This document shows positions 17,618 through 25,994 of a DNA stretch of 36,364 nt, piece after piece. The translations under genes were made by a program, and so were the position numbers. The DNA lies in NCBI GenBank assembly GCA_028871475.1, contig JAGWMZ010000037.1:1-36364 (forward strand), read 5' to 3'. The notes beneath the pieces were generated by a model that did no database searches, was not told the DNA's origin, and worked only from the letters and a program-made list of their open reading frames with translations. Origin of the DNA: Sphingomonadales bacterium. Its GTDB lineage: Bacteria; Pseudomonadota; Alphaproteobacteria; Sphingomonadales; Sphingomonadaceae. How positions within the stretch are numbered: the stretch's first letter is position 1; each line of letters starts with the position of its first letter.

Positions 17618-20600
17618 CTAGAACGCCGCCAGCGTCAGTTCGCCACTGTCCGTCCAGAAGACCGCGGCGCCCGTGACCGGCTTGGCCCCGACGAGGACCA
17701 CTGCATCGGCATAGGCGGCCAATTGCGGCCAGTAGGACGCGAAGCGCAGCGCATGGTCGTTCACCGGGCCACTCTTGTGATCGACGATGAGATAGCCGTC
17801 AGGTCCCTCGGCGATGAGGTCGATGATGACGCTCTGGATCCCGCCATCAGCCAGCGGGATCTCGACGGGCTGCTCGACATGAAGCTCGTCATAGCCGAGC
17901 CCGGCCAGTGCGTTCGACAGCGCCAGGCCCTGCCCCGCGAGCGCTTCGACGTCGTCGTCACCAAGAAGGCAGTGTGCGCCGACGCGATGCTTGAGGTCCG
18001 GGCGTTGCAGCAGTATCCGCAGCGCCTCATGGAGAGCGGTCCCCCTGTCGGTGGCCTGCGTCAGGGCCTCACTCGCGATCACGCAGCCCGCGGCGACCTG
18101 CATCGTCCTCAAACCCGAGGGGAAAGGCCGGCTGGTCACGATCGCGCGCGACGGCGACACGACCGCGAGCGCATCCACCGGAGCCTGTGCGGAGATGGCG
18201 AACCGCAGCTCCCGGTCTGCGGCGATTGCCAGGCCGTCGAACTCGTCCTCCCCGAAGGACGGCGGCATGTCCTTACCGAGAGCGTGCACCCGAGCGGAGA
18301 AACTCAGTCCGGCAATGGTCACGGTGTTGTCGCCCAGAGCCAGCCCGGCATCCTCTGCCAGCAGCCGTCGCGCGGTGATCGGCAATGGAGCCTCGCTTGC
18401 GTCATCGTCCTGCGGCCACTCGACGATCAGGCGGTCACGGGCACGGGTCAGCGCGACATAGAGGAGCCGGCGAGCGTTCTCGTCGGCCTCGGGGCGCAGA
18501 CGGGCGAGGAAGCGCTCGGTGGCCTCCGGCGCGGCGAAGCCCGGGGCGTAGGCGATCGTGGCCTCCTCGATCACGTGATCGAGGTCGTCGAAGCTGGGGA
18601 AGTGGGTCGAGAATGTACCGGGCCGGGGATCGAGCTTGCTGTCCAGGCCGCAGACCACGACGACCGGCCACTCCTTCCCCTTCGAGGCGTGCCAGGTGAC
18701 GATCTCGATGCCGTCCGCCTCGGCGCCGGACGGATTGGGGCGCTTGTCCTCGCCCTTCTTGCCCATCCGGTCCTCCAGCCACCCAAGGAACACGTGGCCG
18801 TTCTGGCCGTAGAAGCCCGATGCCTCGCGCATGTCGCGGTGGGCCTCTATGAAGGCGGTGGCCTCGGCTTCGAACCGCAGGAGATCGGCGCGCATCTGGG
18901 CCGGGTCTTCCAGCAGGTCGCACCATTCGCGAAGTCCCGACACCGCCACGACGCGATGGACCAGATGGTCGACCGGCATCCCGAGCGAGATTGGCCATAG
19001 CTCCTTGAGCGCCGTCAATGAGGGCGCGACGATCTCCTGGCCCTCGGCGAGCGCCTTGAGCGCGCCGTCGAGAGGCAGGGCCGCGGGGCCCAGCGTCGCC
19101 ACGCAGATCGCTGCATGGCTGTCCTGCGGATCGAGGGCGTAGCGCAGGGCGAAGCTGGCCGCCTGCACGACCTTGCTCTGCCACCAGCCGCCCTCCGCCA
19201 CCCGAACCGGCAGACCCAGAACGCGCAGGGCGGCCGCGTAGGCTGAGCACAGTCCGTGCGTTGGGCACAGCACCGCGACGTCCCTTGCCTCCAGAGGCCG
19301 GACCAGCCCGCTGTGCCGATCCTTGATGGTTACGCCCTCGTCGAGAAGCGAGTGGATGCGGTCACCCACGAAGTGCTGCGGCTTGCCGCCGCTCCGGGCG
19401 CCGCGCTTCTGCGGAAGCTGGATCATCTCCAGCGCCGTATCGTGGCCGGTGTCCCGCGTGGGCGCCAGCGGCGTGTAGGCCGCGCCGAACAGCTTGGGCC
19501 CGAGAGCGTTCACGAAATCCATGATGCGCGGGTCGGAGCGCCAGTTGCGGTCGAGCGGGCTGGTTTCGAACTGCTCGGTCAGCGCCACGGTCAGGCGGGG
19601 GTCAGCGCCCTGGAAGCCCATGATGGCCTGCTTGGTGTCGCCGACGATCAAGGCGTGTCTGGCCCTGCGCGCCAGCGTCCACAGGAAGGTGAACTGGATC
19701 GGGTTCGTGTCCTGGAACTCGTCGACGATGACGCAGTCGACCTCGTCCATGATCGAACCGAGCGCGGCGGGGTTCTCCGCGAGGAGGCGCGCCGCGTTGG
19801 TCACCATGTCGGAGAAGTCGATCACCCCGAGGCGGCGCTTGCGGATCTCGTAGTCCGCCATGGCGCTCTGGGCGCCTTCCACCAGCGCCCGCACGTGGGT
19901 GACGGCGTCCTCCAGAGGGCCCGGATGGTGGATCAGCCGATCGGCAGCCGCCATCACCGCCTCGGCATGGGCGTCATAGCCATCGGGGGTCGCGCTGCCC
20001 CGCATCGAGATGCGCAGCGTGCGAAGGCTCTGCCAGAGCTTCCAGTCCGCCCCGCCCTTCGCAAACATCCGTTCCGCCCGGCGCAGATCGCGGAAGTTGT
20101 TGCGGAAGGCGTCTTCGGCGGCCTTGCTGCCGGAACCTGTGGCCAGGGACCGGGGGAAGGCCTCCAGCAGCGAGGCTACCGCCGCCTTCAACCCCGCGTC
20201 GAGGGTTTCTGCCTTGGGCGCGGTCGGCCCGTAGCCCTCGCGGACCATGGCCTCGGCGTGATCGGCCAGCGTCGGATCGCCGCCACGCGGTCCCAGCGTT
20301 CGCAGCATCGCGATGACATGAAGGAGCTTGTCGCGGAAGCTGTCCTCGGCGCTGTCATCCGAGGAGAAGCTGGCGCGATAGCCATGGGCGCCCAGATTGC
20401 GGGCCAGCGTGTTGAGCGCGGGATTCTCCTCGATCGCACGGCGGATCAGGAGGTCCTGCTCGTCCTCGGCGATCAGACGCAGCTGCGGCGAGGCGCCGCT
20501 CGCGAAGGCGTGTTCGATCAGCAGTCGGCGGCCGAGGCCGTGAATCGTCGAGACGTAGGCCCTCTCGACCGCCAGCGCGGCCTGCAGGTCGCCCGCCGCC

Positions 20601-20776
20601 ATCAGCGCCGACCGGATGCGCTGACGCAGCTCCCCGGCCGCGGCCTCGGTGAAGGTGACCGCCAGAATGCGCTCGGGGCGCACCTTCCCCTCGCGCACCC
20701 AGCCGGTCAGTGTGGTCTGGATGTGGTGGGTCTTGCCCGCGCCCGCTCCGGCAGGGACGATCGAAAGGTCAGTCAT
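17618..20776 (-). CDS. AddA-like UvrD/RecB-family helicase-nuclease
   Basis: A 1052-residue superfamily 1 helicase with all main motifs: Walker A GAGAGKTH (10-17), motif Ia AVTFTEAAAGELRQRI (39-54), Walker B VIVDEFQDTNP (349-359), motif III LIVGDTKQAIMGFQG (376-390), motif IV DRNWRSD (409-415), motif V IVTWHASKGKEW (692-703) and motif VI RLLYVALTRARDRL (770-783). The C-terminus is a RecB-type nuclease with H916 (GTALHEAL), D986 (VIIDLIAE) and D999-x-K1001 (IVDHKSG). This is the AddA architecture, slightly shorter than housekeeping AddA (about 1150-1250). It overlaps the AddB-like stop codon by 8 nt, so the two are translationally coupled. The sequence seems divergent and the location accessory, so it is probably a second, possibly defensive, system rather than the cell's main recombination enzyme. 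Confidence 0.9.
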   Translation of the reverse strand: MTDLSIVPAGAGAGKTHHIQTTLTGWVREGKVRPERILAVTFTEAAAGELRQRIRSALMAAGDLQAALAVERAYVSTIHGLGRRLLIEHAFASGASPQLRLIAEDEQDLLIRRAIEENPALNTLARNLGAHGYRASFSSDDSAEDSFRDKLLHVIAMLRTLGPRGGDPTLADHAEAMVREGYGPTAPKAETLDAGLKAAVASLLEAFPRSLATGSGSKAAEDAFRNNFRDLRRAERMFAKGGADWKLWQSLRTLRISMRGSATPDGYDAHAEAVMAAADRLIHHPGPLEDAVTHVRALVEGAQSAMADYEIRKRRLGVIDFSDMVTNAARLLAENPAALGSIMDEVDCVIVDEFQDTNPIQFTFLWTLARRARHALIVGDTKQAIMGFQGADPRLTVALTEQFETSPLDRNWRSDPRIMDFVNALGPKLFGAAYTPLAPTRDTGHDTALEMIQLPQKRGARSGGKPQHFVGDRIHSLLDEGVTIKDRHSGLVRPLEARDVAVLCPTHGLCSAYAAALRVLGLPVRVAEGGWWQSKVVQAASFALRYALDPQDSHAAICVATLGPAALPLDGALKALAEGQEIVAPSLTALKELWPISLGMPVDHLVHRVVAVSGLREWCDLLEDPAQMRADLLRFEAEATAFIEAHRDMREASGFYGQNGHVFLGWLEDRMGKKGEDKRPNPSGAEADGIEIVTWHASKGKEWPVVVVCGLDSKLDPRPGTFSTHFPSFDDLDHVIEEATIAYAPGFAAPEATERFLARLRPEADENARRLLYVALTRARDRLIVEWPQDDDASEAPLPITARRLLAEDAGLALGDNTVTIAGLSFSARVHALGKDMPPSFGEDEFDGLAIAADRELRFAISAQAPVDALAVVSPSRAIVTSRPFPSGLRTMQVAAGCVIASEALTQATDRGTALHEALRILLQRPDLKHRVGAHCLLGDDDVEALAGQGLALSNALAGLGYDELHVEQPVEIPLADGGIQSVIIDLIAEGPDGYLIVDHKSGPVNDHALRFASYWPQLAAYADAVVLVGAKPVTGAAVFWTDSGELTLAAF

Positions 20777-23486
20777 GGCTGTTCTCCCCGATGTCGGCGG
20801 AGGAGACGGCGTCCTCGCGCGTGAAGGCGGCGATGAGCGGGCTGTCGTTCAGCGCGTAGGTGCCGAGCGCGGCGGTGCGGAAATAGGCCTCGTCGGCGGT
20901 GGTGTTGGTGCCGACGCGGCCGGCCGCCAGAGCGTCGAAGCGTGCCTTCACGAGCGCCAGCGCCTTTTCCGCGATGTCGCCTCGGACCACTTCGACATGG
21001 TCGCTGTCGAGCGCCTCCAGCCCGTTGATCAGGACGTTGCCGTCATTGAGCGTGTGATAGGCCACGGCAGGAAGCGCCCCCCATGCTGACAGCGCCTGCG
21101 CGATCGGAGACGGGCCGTCCTCGTCGGCGCGGGCTTCGCGAACGTCCATGCGGCGATAGAGATCCACCTGCAGATCCCAACTCTTCTGCAGCCTCTGCCT
21201 CCGCGCGCCGGAGCTGCTCTTCTTGTAGTCGACGACCACGGGCTGGCCATCGGGCAGGCGCAGCAGGCAGTCGGCCTTGCCGTGCACGGGATGGCCGAAC
21301 AGATCCCCGCTCAGCCAGAACTCGTTGCCCACGATCTCCGCGCCCAGGGACGTCAGCACCATGGACCAATGCTTGGCGGATGCGATGATCTCACTCTCCA
21401 GCGCGGTGCGTTCGACCACCCATGCCGGGCTCTGGAGGAACGGGGCGATGGCTCGGATGCGGTCCACCAGGAGGGCCGGGACGCGCTCCTCGATGGCGTC
21501 GTCGTCGGGATGGACATGCCCCGGGACGAACAGACGCTCGAACACCTCATGGGCGAGCGAGCCGCGCAGCATGACGTCGAGCTTCTCCGGCTGCCAGGGC
21601 ACATGGGCCGCCCCCAGCTCTCCGAGGAGCCAGGCCAGCGGACTGACCAGCAGCTTCTCCAGCCTACTCGGGCTCTGGGCGCGGGGGGTGCCGTCCTCCT
21701 TCCGACGCAGGGTCAGGAGATTGACGCCGAGTTCGTAGTTGGCGGGGACGTCGAACGCTGCGAGGGACTTGAATTCGGGACGCTTCCGCCAGTCCAGCAG
21801 CCGATCCCAGATCGTCCCGGCGCTCCGGGAAGCCGGCGTAACCAGCTTCTCGGGGTCCTCGACGCCTTCGACCAGCCGCGCGACCAGCGCGAGGCTCGAG
21901 GATGGCGACAGCGATGAGCCGAGCCGGTCTCTTTCCGACAGGAGGAGGACCAACTGCTCGCTGGCGGCCCTGAACTGCCTGTTGAGCGAGGACAGGGCGG
22001 CGTCGAGCTGCCCCGCCTGGGACGGGATCTCGAGCCCCGTCATCTCGCGGATCAGGGTCAGCTCGCTGTCGAGGAAGAAGGGGTTTCCGCTGGGCGAGCC
22101 GGGATAGGCTCCGGCGTTGAACCCGAGCACGACCAGCTTGCGGTACGAGCGCTTCGGCCTCTCGTGCGCCTGCATCACGGTGATGCCGCCGAGATGGTAG
22201 TCGCCGCGCACCGCCGGTGCGGGCTGGTATGCGGCGGCGGTCTGGATCAGCCTCTCCCAGTCGGGTTCAGCCTTGTCCGAGGCGCCGCCGATGGCGGCGA
22301 TGAGCCGTGCGACCTGACGCTTGGCGTCCCGGACATCACCCCGCAGGGCTTCATCCTCGCTCAGCAGCGTTTGGAAGCGGCGCAGATTTTCCTTCAACTG
22401 GCTGTTCGTGGTCGGAGATGCGGACCGGATCAGGGAGAAAAGCCTGGCTGGCCTGTCGGCCAGATCCCTGGCCTGCGCCGGGGCGAAGTCCCCCTGCATG
22501 ACGCCGCACGCCAGGGCGCTTCCGACTTCGGGGCTCCAGCACAGCACGGGAGAGGAATAGAGGGATGCCAGCGCCATCGCCGGAGCGGGACGGCGGCGGC
22601 ATTGCAGGAAATGCAGCACCGTCTCCGCACCGACGCTGCGCGTCGCGGGCGGAGCGGGCATCGACGAGGCCACGAGGCCGGCACGGCGGAAGGTGCCGGC
22701 GAGATAGGAGGCATGGACGCCGTCGATCGGCACGATCAGCGCGATGTCGCTCGCCCTAAGGCTTGAGTCCACCGCCAGCCAGCGCTGGATGATGGCGACC
22801 GCCGCCTCGCATTCGCCCAGGCAATCCCGGACGGAAAGCACGCTCATGGTGTCGTCGGTGGCACACGGGCTGGCGGCCGGGTCCAGGAGGTTACGCTGAA
22901 CATGTCCGAGCAGCGTGCCGGCGGGGGCCGCCGCCACCGCGCGGGCGGCGATCAGCCTAGCGTGATCGGCATCGTCCGCGCCGAGCGAACCGTGGTGGGC
23001 CTCGAGGTGGGCCAGCACCTTGCGCTCCAGCGGGCTCAATCCCGCATCCTTGCCGGGCTGGATCACGGCGACCGGTTGCAGGACGTCCCCGGCTTCGGTG
23101 GTCAGAAGGTCGCCCAGCTTGCGCAGATCCGAGGGCAGCACCTCGGGATGGGCCTGCCACAACCCGAGGAGAGCTCCGAGATGCGCGCGGGCGCGTGAGT
23201 TATCCGGCAATCCGCCGGCGTCCACCGCAACGGGGTCGAGATGCTCAGTCGCCAGCGCGACCTGACGCAGCATGGCGCCCACGCTCGACGCGGTCTGGTC
23301 CGGCGCCACCGCCAGGCTCTCGCTCCACGGCTGATGGCCGGGCATGCCCTCCAACGCGCCGCGCAAGGGCACCTCCACCCTTTCAGGTAGGGCGTACAGG
23401 CTGGCGAGCAGGTTCACCGTCAGAGGCACGCAGCTCGTGAACGGCGGCTTGCCGAGGCGGAGGTAGCAATCATCAAACATCGACAA
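20769..23486 (-). CDS. AddB-like protein with C-terminal PD-(D/E)XK nuclease
   Basis: A 905-residue partner of the AddA-like helicase. The body has the layout of an inactivated helicase: there is no Walker A, but a motif V/VI-like area remains (GGITVMQAHERPKRSYRKLVVLGFNAGAYP). The C-terminal nuclease has H646 (SLAHEVFERLF), D739 (HGKADCLLRL) and D753-x-K755 (VVVDYKKSSSG), then QVDLYRRM. The iron-sulphur cysteines that flank the nuclease of classical AddB are absent: C740 is almost the only cysteine in the last 270 residues. Like AddAB, both subunits thus carry a nuclease domain. It is the first gene of the pair. Confidence 0.82.
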   Translation of the reverse strand: MSMFDDCYLRLGKPPFTSCVPLTVNLLASLYALPERVEVPLRGALEGMPGHQPWSESLAVAPDQTASSVGAMLRQVALATEHLDPVAVDAGGLPDNSRARAHLGALLGLWQAHPEVLPSDLRKLGDLLTTEAGDVLQPVAVIQPGKDAGLSPLERKVLAHLEAHHGSLGADDADHARLIAARAVAAAPAGTLLGHVQRNLLDPAASPCATDDTMSVLSVRDCLGECEAAVAIIQRWLAVDSSLRASDIALIVPIDGVHASYLAGTFRRAGLVASSMPAPPATRSVGAETVLHFLQCRRRPAPAMALASLYSSPVLCWSPEVGSALACGVMQGDFAPAQARDLADRPARLFSLIRSASPTTNSQLKENLRRFQTLLSEDEALRGDVRDAKRQVARLIAAIGGASDKAEPDWERLIQTAAAYQPAPAVRGDYHLGGITVMQAHERPKRSYRKLVVLGFNAGAYPGSPSGNPFFLDSELTLIREMTGLEIPSQAGQLDAALSSLNRQFRAASEQLVLLLSERDRLGSSLSPSSSLALVARLVEGVEDPEKLVTPASRSAGTIWDRLLDWRKRPEFKSLAAFDVPANYELGVNLLTLRRKEDGTPRAQSPSRLEKLLVSPLAWLLGELGAAHVPWQPEKLDVMLRGSLAHEVFERLFVPGHVHPDDDAIEERVPALLVDRIRAIAPFLQSPAWVVERTALESEIIASAKHWSMVLTSLGAEIVGNEFWLSGDLFGHPVHGKADCLLRLPDGQPVVVDYKKSSSGARRQRLQKSWDLQVDLYRRMDVREARADEDGPSPIAQALSAWGALPAVAYHTLNDGNVLINGLEALDSDHVEVVRGDIAEKALALVKARFDALAAGRVGTNTTADEAYFRTAALGTYALNDSPLIAAFTREDAVSSADIGENSHD

Positions 23487-23689
23487 TCCTTCGAGAAATC
23501 GGAAGTCTTCTGCTCAGCACGGACCTCTATCACATCCATCGGCGGCACCGCGCAATCTTGAGGGTCACTCTGCCCTGTCGATAACAGGGCCGGCCACCGC
23601 GTCCCACACCCGCCGATCGGGCAGCCTCTCGGGCGTCAGGCGGCGTTCGCACCCAGACCCTGCCCGCTTGAGATCGTCTCTAATCTAAC

Positions 23690-23705
23690 TTGACTTATAA
23701 GTCAA
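23690..23705. promoter_or_regulatory. 16-bp perfect palindrome, copy 1
   Basis: TTGACTTATAAGTCAA is a perfect palindrome, 48-63 bp before the start of the kinase-like gene. A copy with one changed base lies at 25458-25473. The half-sites (TTGAC, N6) do not match the FNR spacing, so another dimeric regulator or a recombination site is likely. Confidence 0.55.
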
Positions 23706-23752
23706 TCGAAGGTAGCTCCACCACGGCAATCGCACAGGAGGCGTGGACCGCT

Positions 23753-24424
23753 ATGACGCAAGGCCCTGGGAACGGGTGGGATCTGATCCTCCCCAACCTA
23801 TCCGACGAGGCACTGATGGGGTCGGAGCTGACCCACAGGGCGAAGGGCGAACTCGCAGCCGCCCTCGCCTCGATGAACATGGCGCTGGCAAGCCACGGCT
23901 CGCCCGGTGGCGAGACGTTGCTGCGCTGCGCGATCAGCCGCCTCGAGGGGTTCGGCTCTATGCTGGATGCCATGGCGGTGCTGCCAGAGGCGCCCGTCGA
24001 CCTGGCGCAGGCGATCGAGGCCATGTCCGAGAACCTGTGGAAGGGGCGCGCGAGCCTTCGGAACGCCATACTCGTCGTCGCCAGCGATGCCGCCTGCGTG
24101 AAGCCCTCGGCGGCCCGGGTCATCATGACGGTGGCTCACCAGCTCGTGCAGAGCTCGATCGAATGCATGGTCGATGGTCGGGAGGGCGTGGTGGCGATCG
24201 TGCTCCGGACCGATGGACGGGACATCCAGCTCGACATCGAGGACAGCGGCGAGGCCACGAGAATTCCTGGCAGGATCGACGACGTGGAGGAGCGTCGGCC
24301 CATCTGCGACGAACTCCTGCGCCGTGCCGGTGGGCGCATCCACCGGTCCTACTCAATCGGAGGCAGGCGGGTGCGCGTTCGGCTTCCCTCCAAGGGGGCG
24401 ATCATCCATCCAGCCCGGGAATAG
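23753..24424 (+). CDS. Degenerate HWE/HisKA_2-type histidine-kinase-like protein
   Basis: A 223-residue cytosolic protein. An H-box-like segment is visible at residues 24-45 (SELTHRAKGELAAALASMNM, H28), resembling the ELxHRxKN pattern of HWE/HisKA_2 kinases. The second half resembles a worn GHKL ATPase domain: VAHQLVQSSIECM (about 127-139) stands where E-x-x-x-N would be, with serine for the catalytic Asn, and LDIEDSGEA stands for the G1 box. ATP binding is therefore doubtful, and it may act as a histidine phosphotransfer protein. The start is M22 of a longer frame: AGGAGG (23736-23741) lies 11 nt before ATG 23753. An orphan CheY-like protein 3 kb away is a conceivable partner. Confidence 0.62.
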   Translation: MTQGPGNGWDLILPNLSDEALMGSELTHRAKGELAAALASMNMALASHGSPGGETLLRCAISRLEGFGSMLDAMAVLPEAPVDLAQAIEAMSENLWKGRASLRNAILVVASDAACVKPSAARVIMTVAHQLVQSSIECMVDGREGVVAIVLRTDGRDIQLDIEDSGEATRIPGRIDDVEERRPICDELLRRAGGRIHRSYSIGGRRVRVRLPSKGAIIHPARE

Positions 24425-24619
24425 CACCCCGGCGGCCCTCGCACCGGCGCTTCGCTGATCGGGTCCAATCTCGAATGCCCCGCCGGCCGATCCGGCGACG
24501 TTGGCTGCACTGCCGGAGTGATTTTCCGCAACTGCCAAATCCATTCACCCGCCTCCATTCCGAAGCCTTCAAGCCAGAGGTCGGGCCCCATTCCACGGGA
24601 CTGACCCCGGAGACGCAGC

Positions 24620-25222
24620 ATGATCCATATCGACCCGCGCGAACCCGACCGAACCGCCGTGCCCTCCTCCAGGAACGCACAGAACCGGGGGCTCTATCAG
24701 GCCCGCAAGGCCTTCCGGGCGCAGCAGATCGCGTACTTCCACACCTGGCTGGTGAGCGAGGTCGATCGGGCCAGCCCGATGTTCCTCGACATGTGCATGG
24801 CATGGAGGGTCGATGCCGAGCATGTCCTGCGCCAGTTCAGGCCCCCGCTGGATTGGACCGGCCCCGACCGCAAGCGCCGACCGCGGAGCTGGCGTCCGCT
24901 GCCGCTTCACCGGGCGCGGAACCGCAGCGCGGACGGAGACCGGATGTCGCCGATGCTGGTCGATGGGAGCGTGGAGGTGAGGGCCTGGCTGGGACGTGGC
25001 TTTCTGGCAAGCGGTGGTGGAGCCCTCAAGCTCTGGGTTCCGGATGCCATGCCCGAGATCGTGCAGTCTTCCTCCATCGACAGGCCGCTTTGTGACATTA
25101 TAGACCATCCACTCTTCCGGGCGCGCCACTACCCAATCCTCGCATCGCAGGTCCTGGGAACCGGGACCTTGATCCTCGCCTCCGCGCCGCCGGTCGAATA
25201 CCGGGTTCCTTGGGCGACGTAA
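24620..25222 (+). CDS. Uncharacterised protein, 200 residues
   Basis: Initiated at an ATG with GGAGA about 8 nt upstream. The N-terminal part is helical (YQARKAFRAQQIAYFHTWL), the middle is very basic (about 80-105, rich in Arg/Lys/Pro), and the C-terminal half is likely beta-rich (VEVRAWLGRGFLASGGGALKLWV). I do not recognise a family. It lies 195 bp after the kinase-like gene on the same strand; together they fill the interval between the two 16-bp palindromes. Confidence 0.6.
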   Translation: MIHIDPREPDRTAVPSSRNAQNRGLYQARKAFRAQQIAYFHTWLVSEVDRASPMFLDMCMAWRVDAEHVLRQFRPPLDWTGPDRKRRPRSWRPLPLHRARNRSADGDRMSPMLVDGSVEVRAWLGRGFLASGGGALKLWVPDAMPEIVQSSSIDRPLCDIIDHPLFRARHYPILASQVLGTGTLILASAPPVEYRVPWAT

Positions 25223-25457
25223 GACTTGCGGACCCGGCGGGCGCCCAAATGACGATGACGTCCGCTAGATTTTGTTGCAGGCCGGTGGGCATCGCTTTAC
25301 GGTTGACGTTGAAATGGCGCTGCAATTCTTAACAGAAAGGCCCACTGAGCAGATTGCCCGCTGCATTCGCGATGCACAATCTGCAATGGTGAAACTAAAG
25401 ATCTTCTCCACCGTCTCGATCAGAATCCTGACACAACCTGCTGCATTGTTTGAATTA

Positions 25458-25473
25458 TTGACTTATAAATCAA
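25458..25473. promoter_or_regulatory. 16-bp near-palindrome, copy 2
   Basis: TTGACTTATAAATCAA matches the 23690-23705 copy at 15 of 16 bases in the same orientation. No strong gene starts directly downstream, so a simple operator role is less obvious here than at copy 1. Confidence 0.5.
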
Positions 25474-25554
25474 TTAGAAAGTGACGCTGATATCCTTTTT
25501 AAATTGAACGATCGCTCTGGGGCTTGTGGCAGGCGGCCAGAGGAGCAAGCAAAG

Positions 25555-25635
25555 ATGCCCAAAGAACAAGAATGCGCATCCTATCCAACCACCTCTGAAA
25601 CAGCTCCACGACTATCTATTGGGTGGCAGGGATAA
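25555..25635 (+). CDS. Possible 26-residue peptide or gene remnant
   Basis: ATG preceded by AGAGGAG (25539-25545) at 9 nt. The peptide starts MPKEQECASYPTTSE and ends after SIGWQG. The good ribosome site with so short a product suggests either a leader peptide or the stump of a longer gene whose remainder was lost. Confidence 0.25.
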   Translation: MPKEQECASYPTTSETAPRLSIGWQG

Positions 25636-25640
25636 AAATA

Positions 25641-25916
25641 TTATAAAGAGGCGTCTTGCGGCCCGTTGAAGGGATAGCCATTCGGCGGACCTGCTTCACC
25701 ATGAGCCGCTTCGATGACCGCAGGCGTGCTCTTTCGACCGAGCGTCAGATCGAGGGCAATAATGTCGTGCCAAATTTGGAATGCATGCCAATCGAGATTT
25801 GCCGGGCCCGGGAGAAAGATGTGACCGGGACCGGTCCCGATTGTTTCGACATGGAACGCAGTCGTGCCCAACGCGAGGGACACACAGAGCCAGAGGGCTT
25901 TCCTACCCAAGATCAT
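25641..25916 (-). CDS. Small probable exported protein
   Basis: From ATG 25916 (ribosome site GGGAGA at 25921-25926) the product is about 91 residues. It has an N-terminal hydrophobic stretch (LGRKALWLCVSLALGTTAF) that looks like a signal peptide or anchor. The rest (GHIFLPGPANLDWHAFQIWHD) is unfamiliar. It follows the beta-propeller gene on the same strand by 78 bp and may be co-transcribed. Confidence 0.45.
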   Translation of the reverse strand: MILGRKALWLCVSLALGTTAFHVETIGTGPGHIFLPGPANLDWHAFQIWHDIIALDLTLGRKSTPAVIEAAHGEAGPPNGYPFNGPQDASL

Positions 25917-25994
25917 CATCTCTCCCGGAATCAATACGCCAAGCCCAAGCCTCGAGCAGTCGAGCCGGTGGTGCCGATGTCAGCGTGGCACGGG

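Larger units (their letters stand above)
25223..25640. other. AT-richer intergenic stretch
   Basis: Clearly lower in GC than its neighbours, with AT-rich runs near 25440-25510 and 25630-25650. It carries the second 16-bp palindrome and one tiny candidate gene. No longer frame is credible. Confidence 0.5.

Noticed and set aside
17309..20824. Two long plus-strand frames (563 and 522 residues) opposite the AddA-like gene
   Set aside because: The minus strand has complete helicase motifs; the plus-strand products are Arg/Gly/Pro-rich and lack ribosome sites.
23690..23752. Upstream start (MTYKSIEG) for the kinase-like gene
   Set aside because: It would translate the palindrome itself and lacks a ribosome site, whereas AGGAGG precedes the ATG at 23753.
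25272..25484. 70-residue plus-strand frame ending in the second palindrome
   Set aside because: No ribosome site or domain; its end simply reads through the palindrome, as does the upstream extension of the kinase-like gene.
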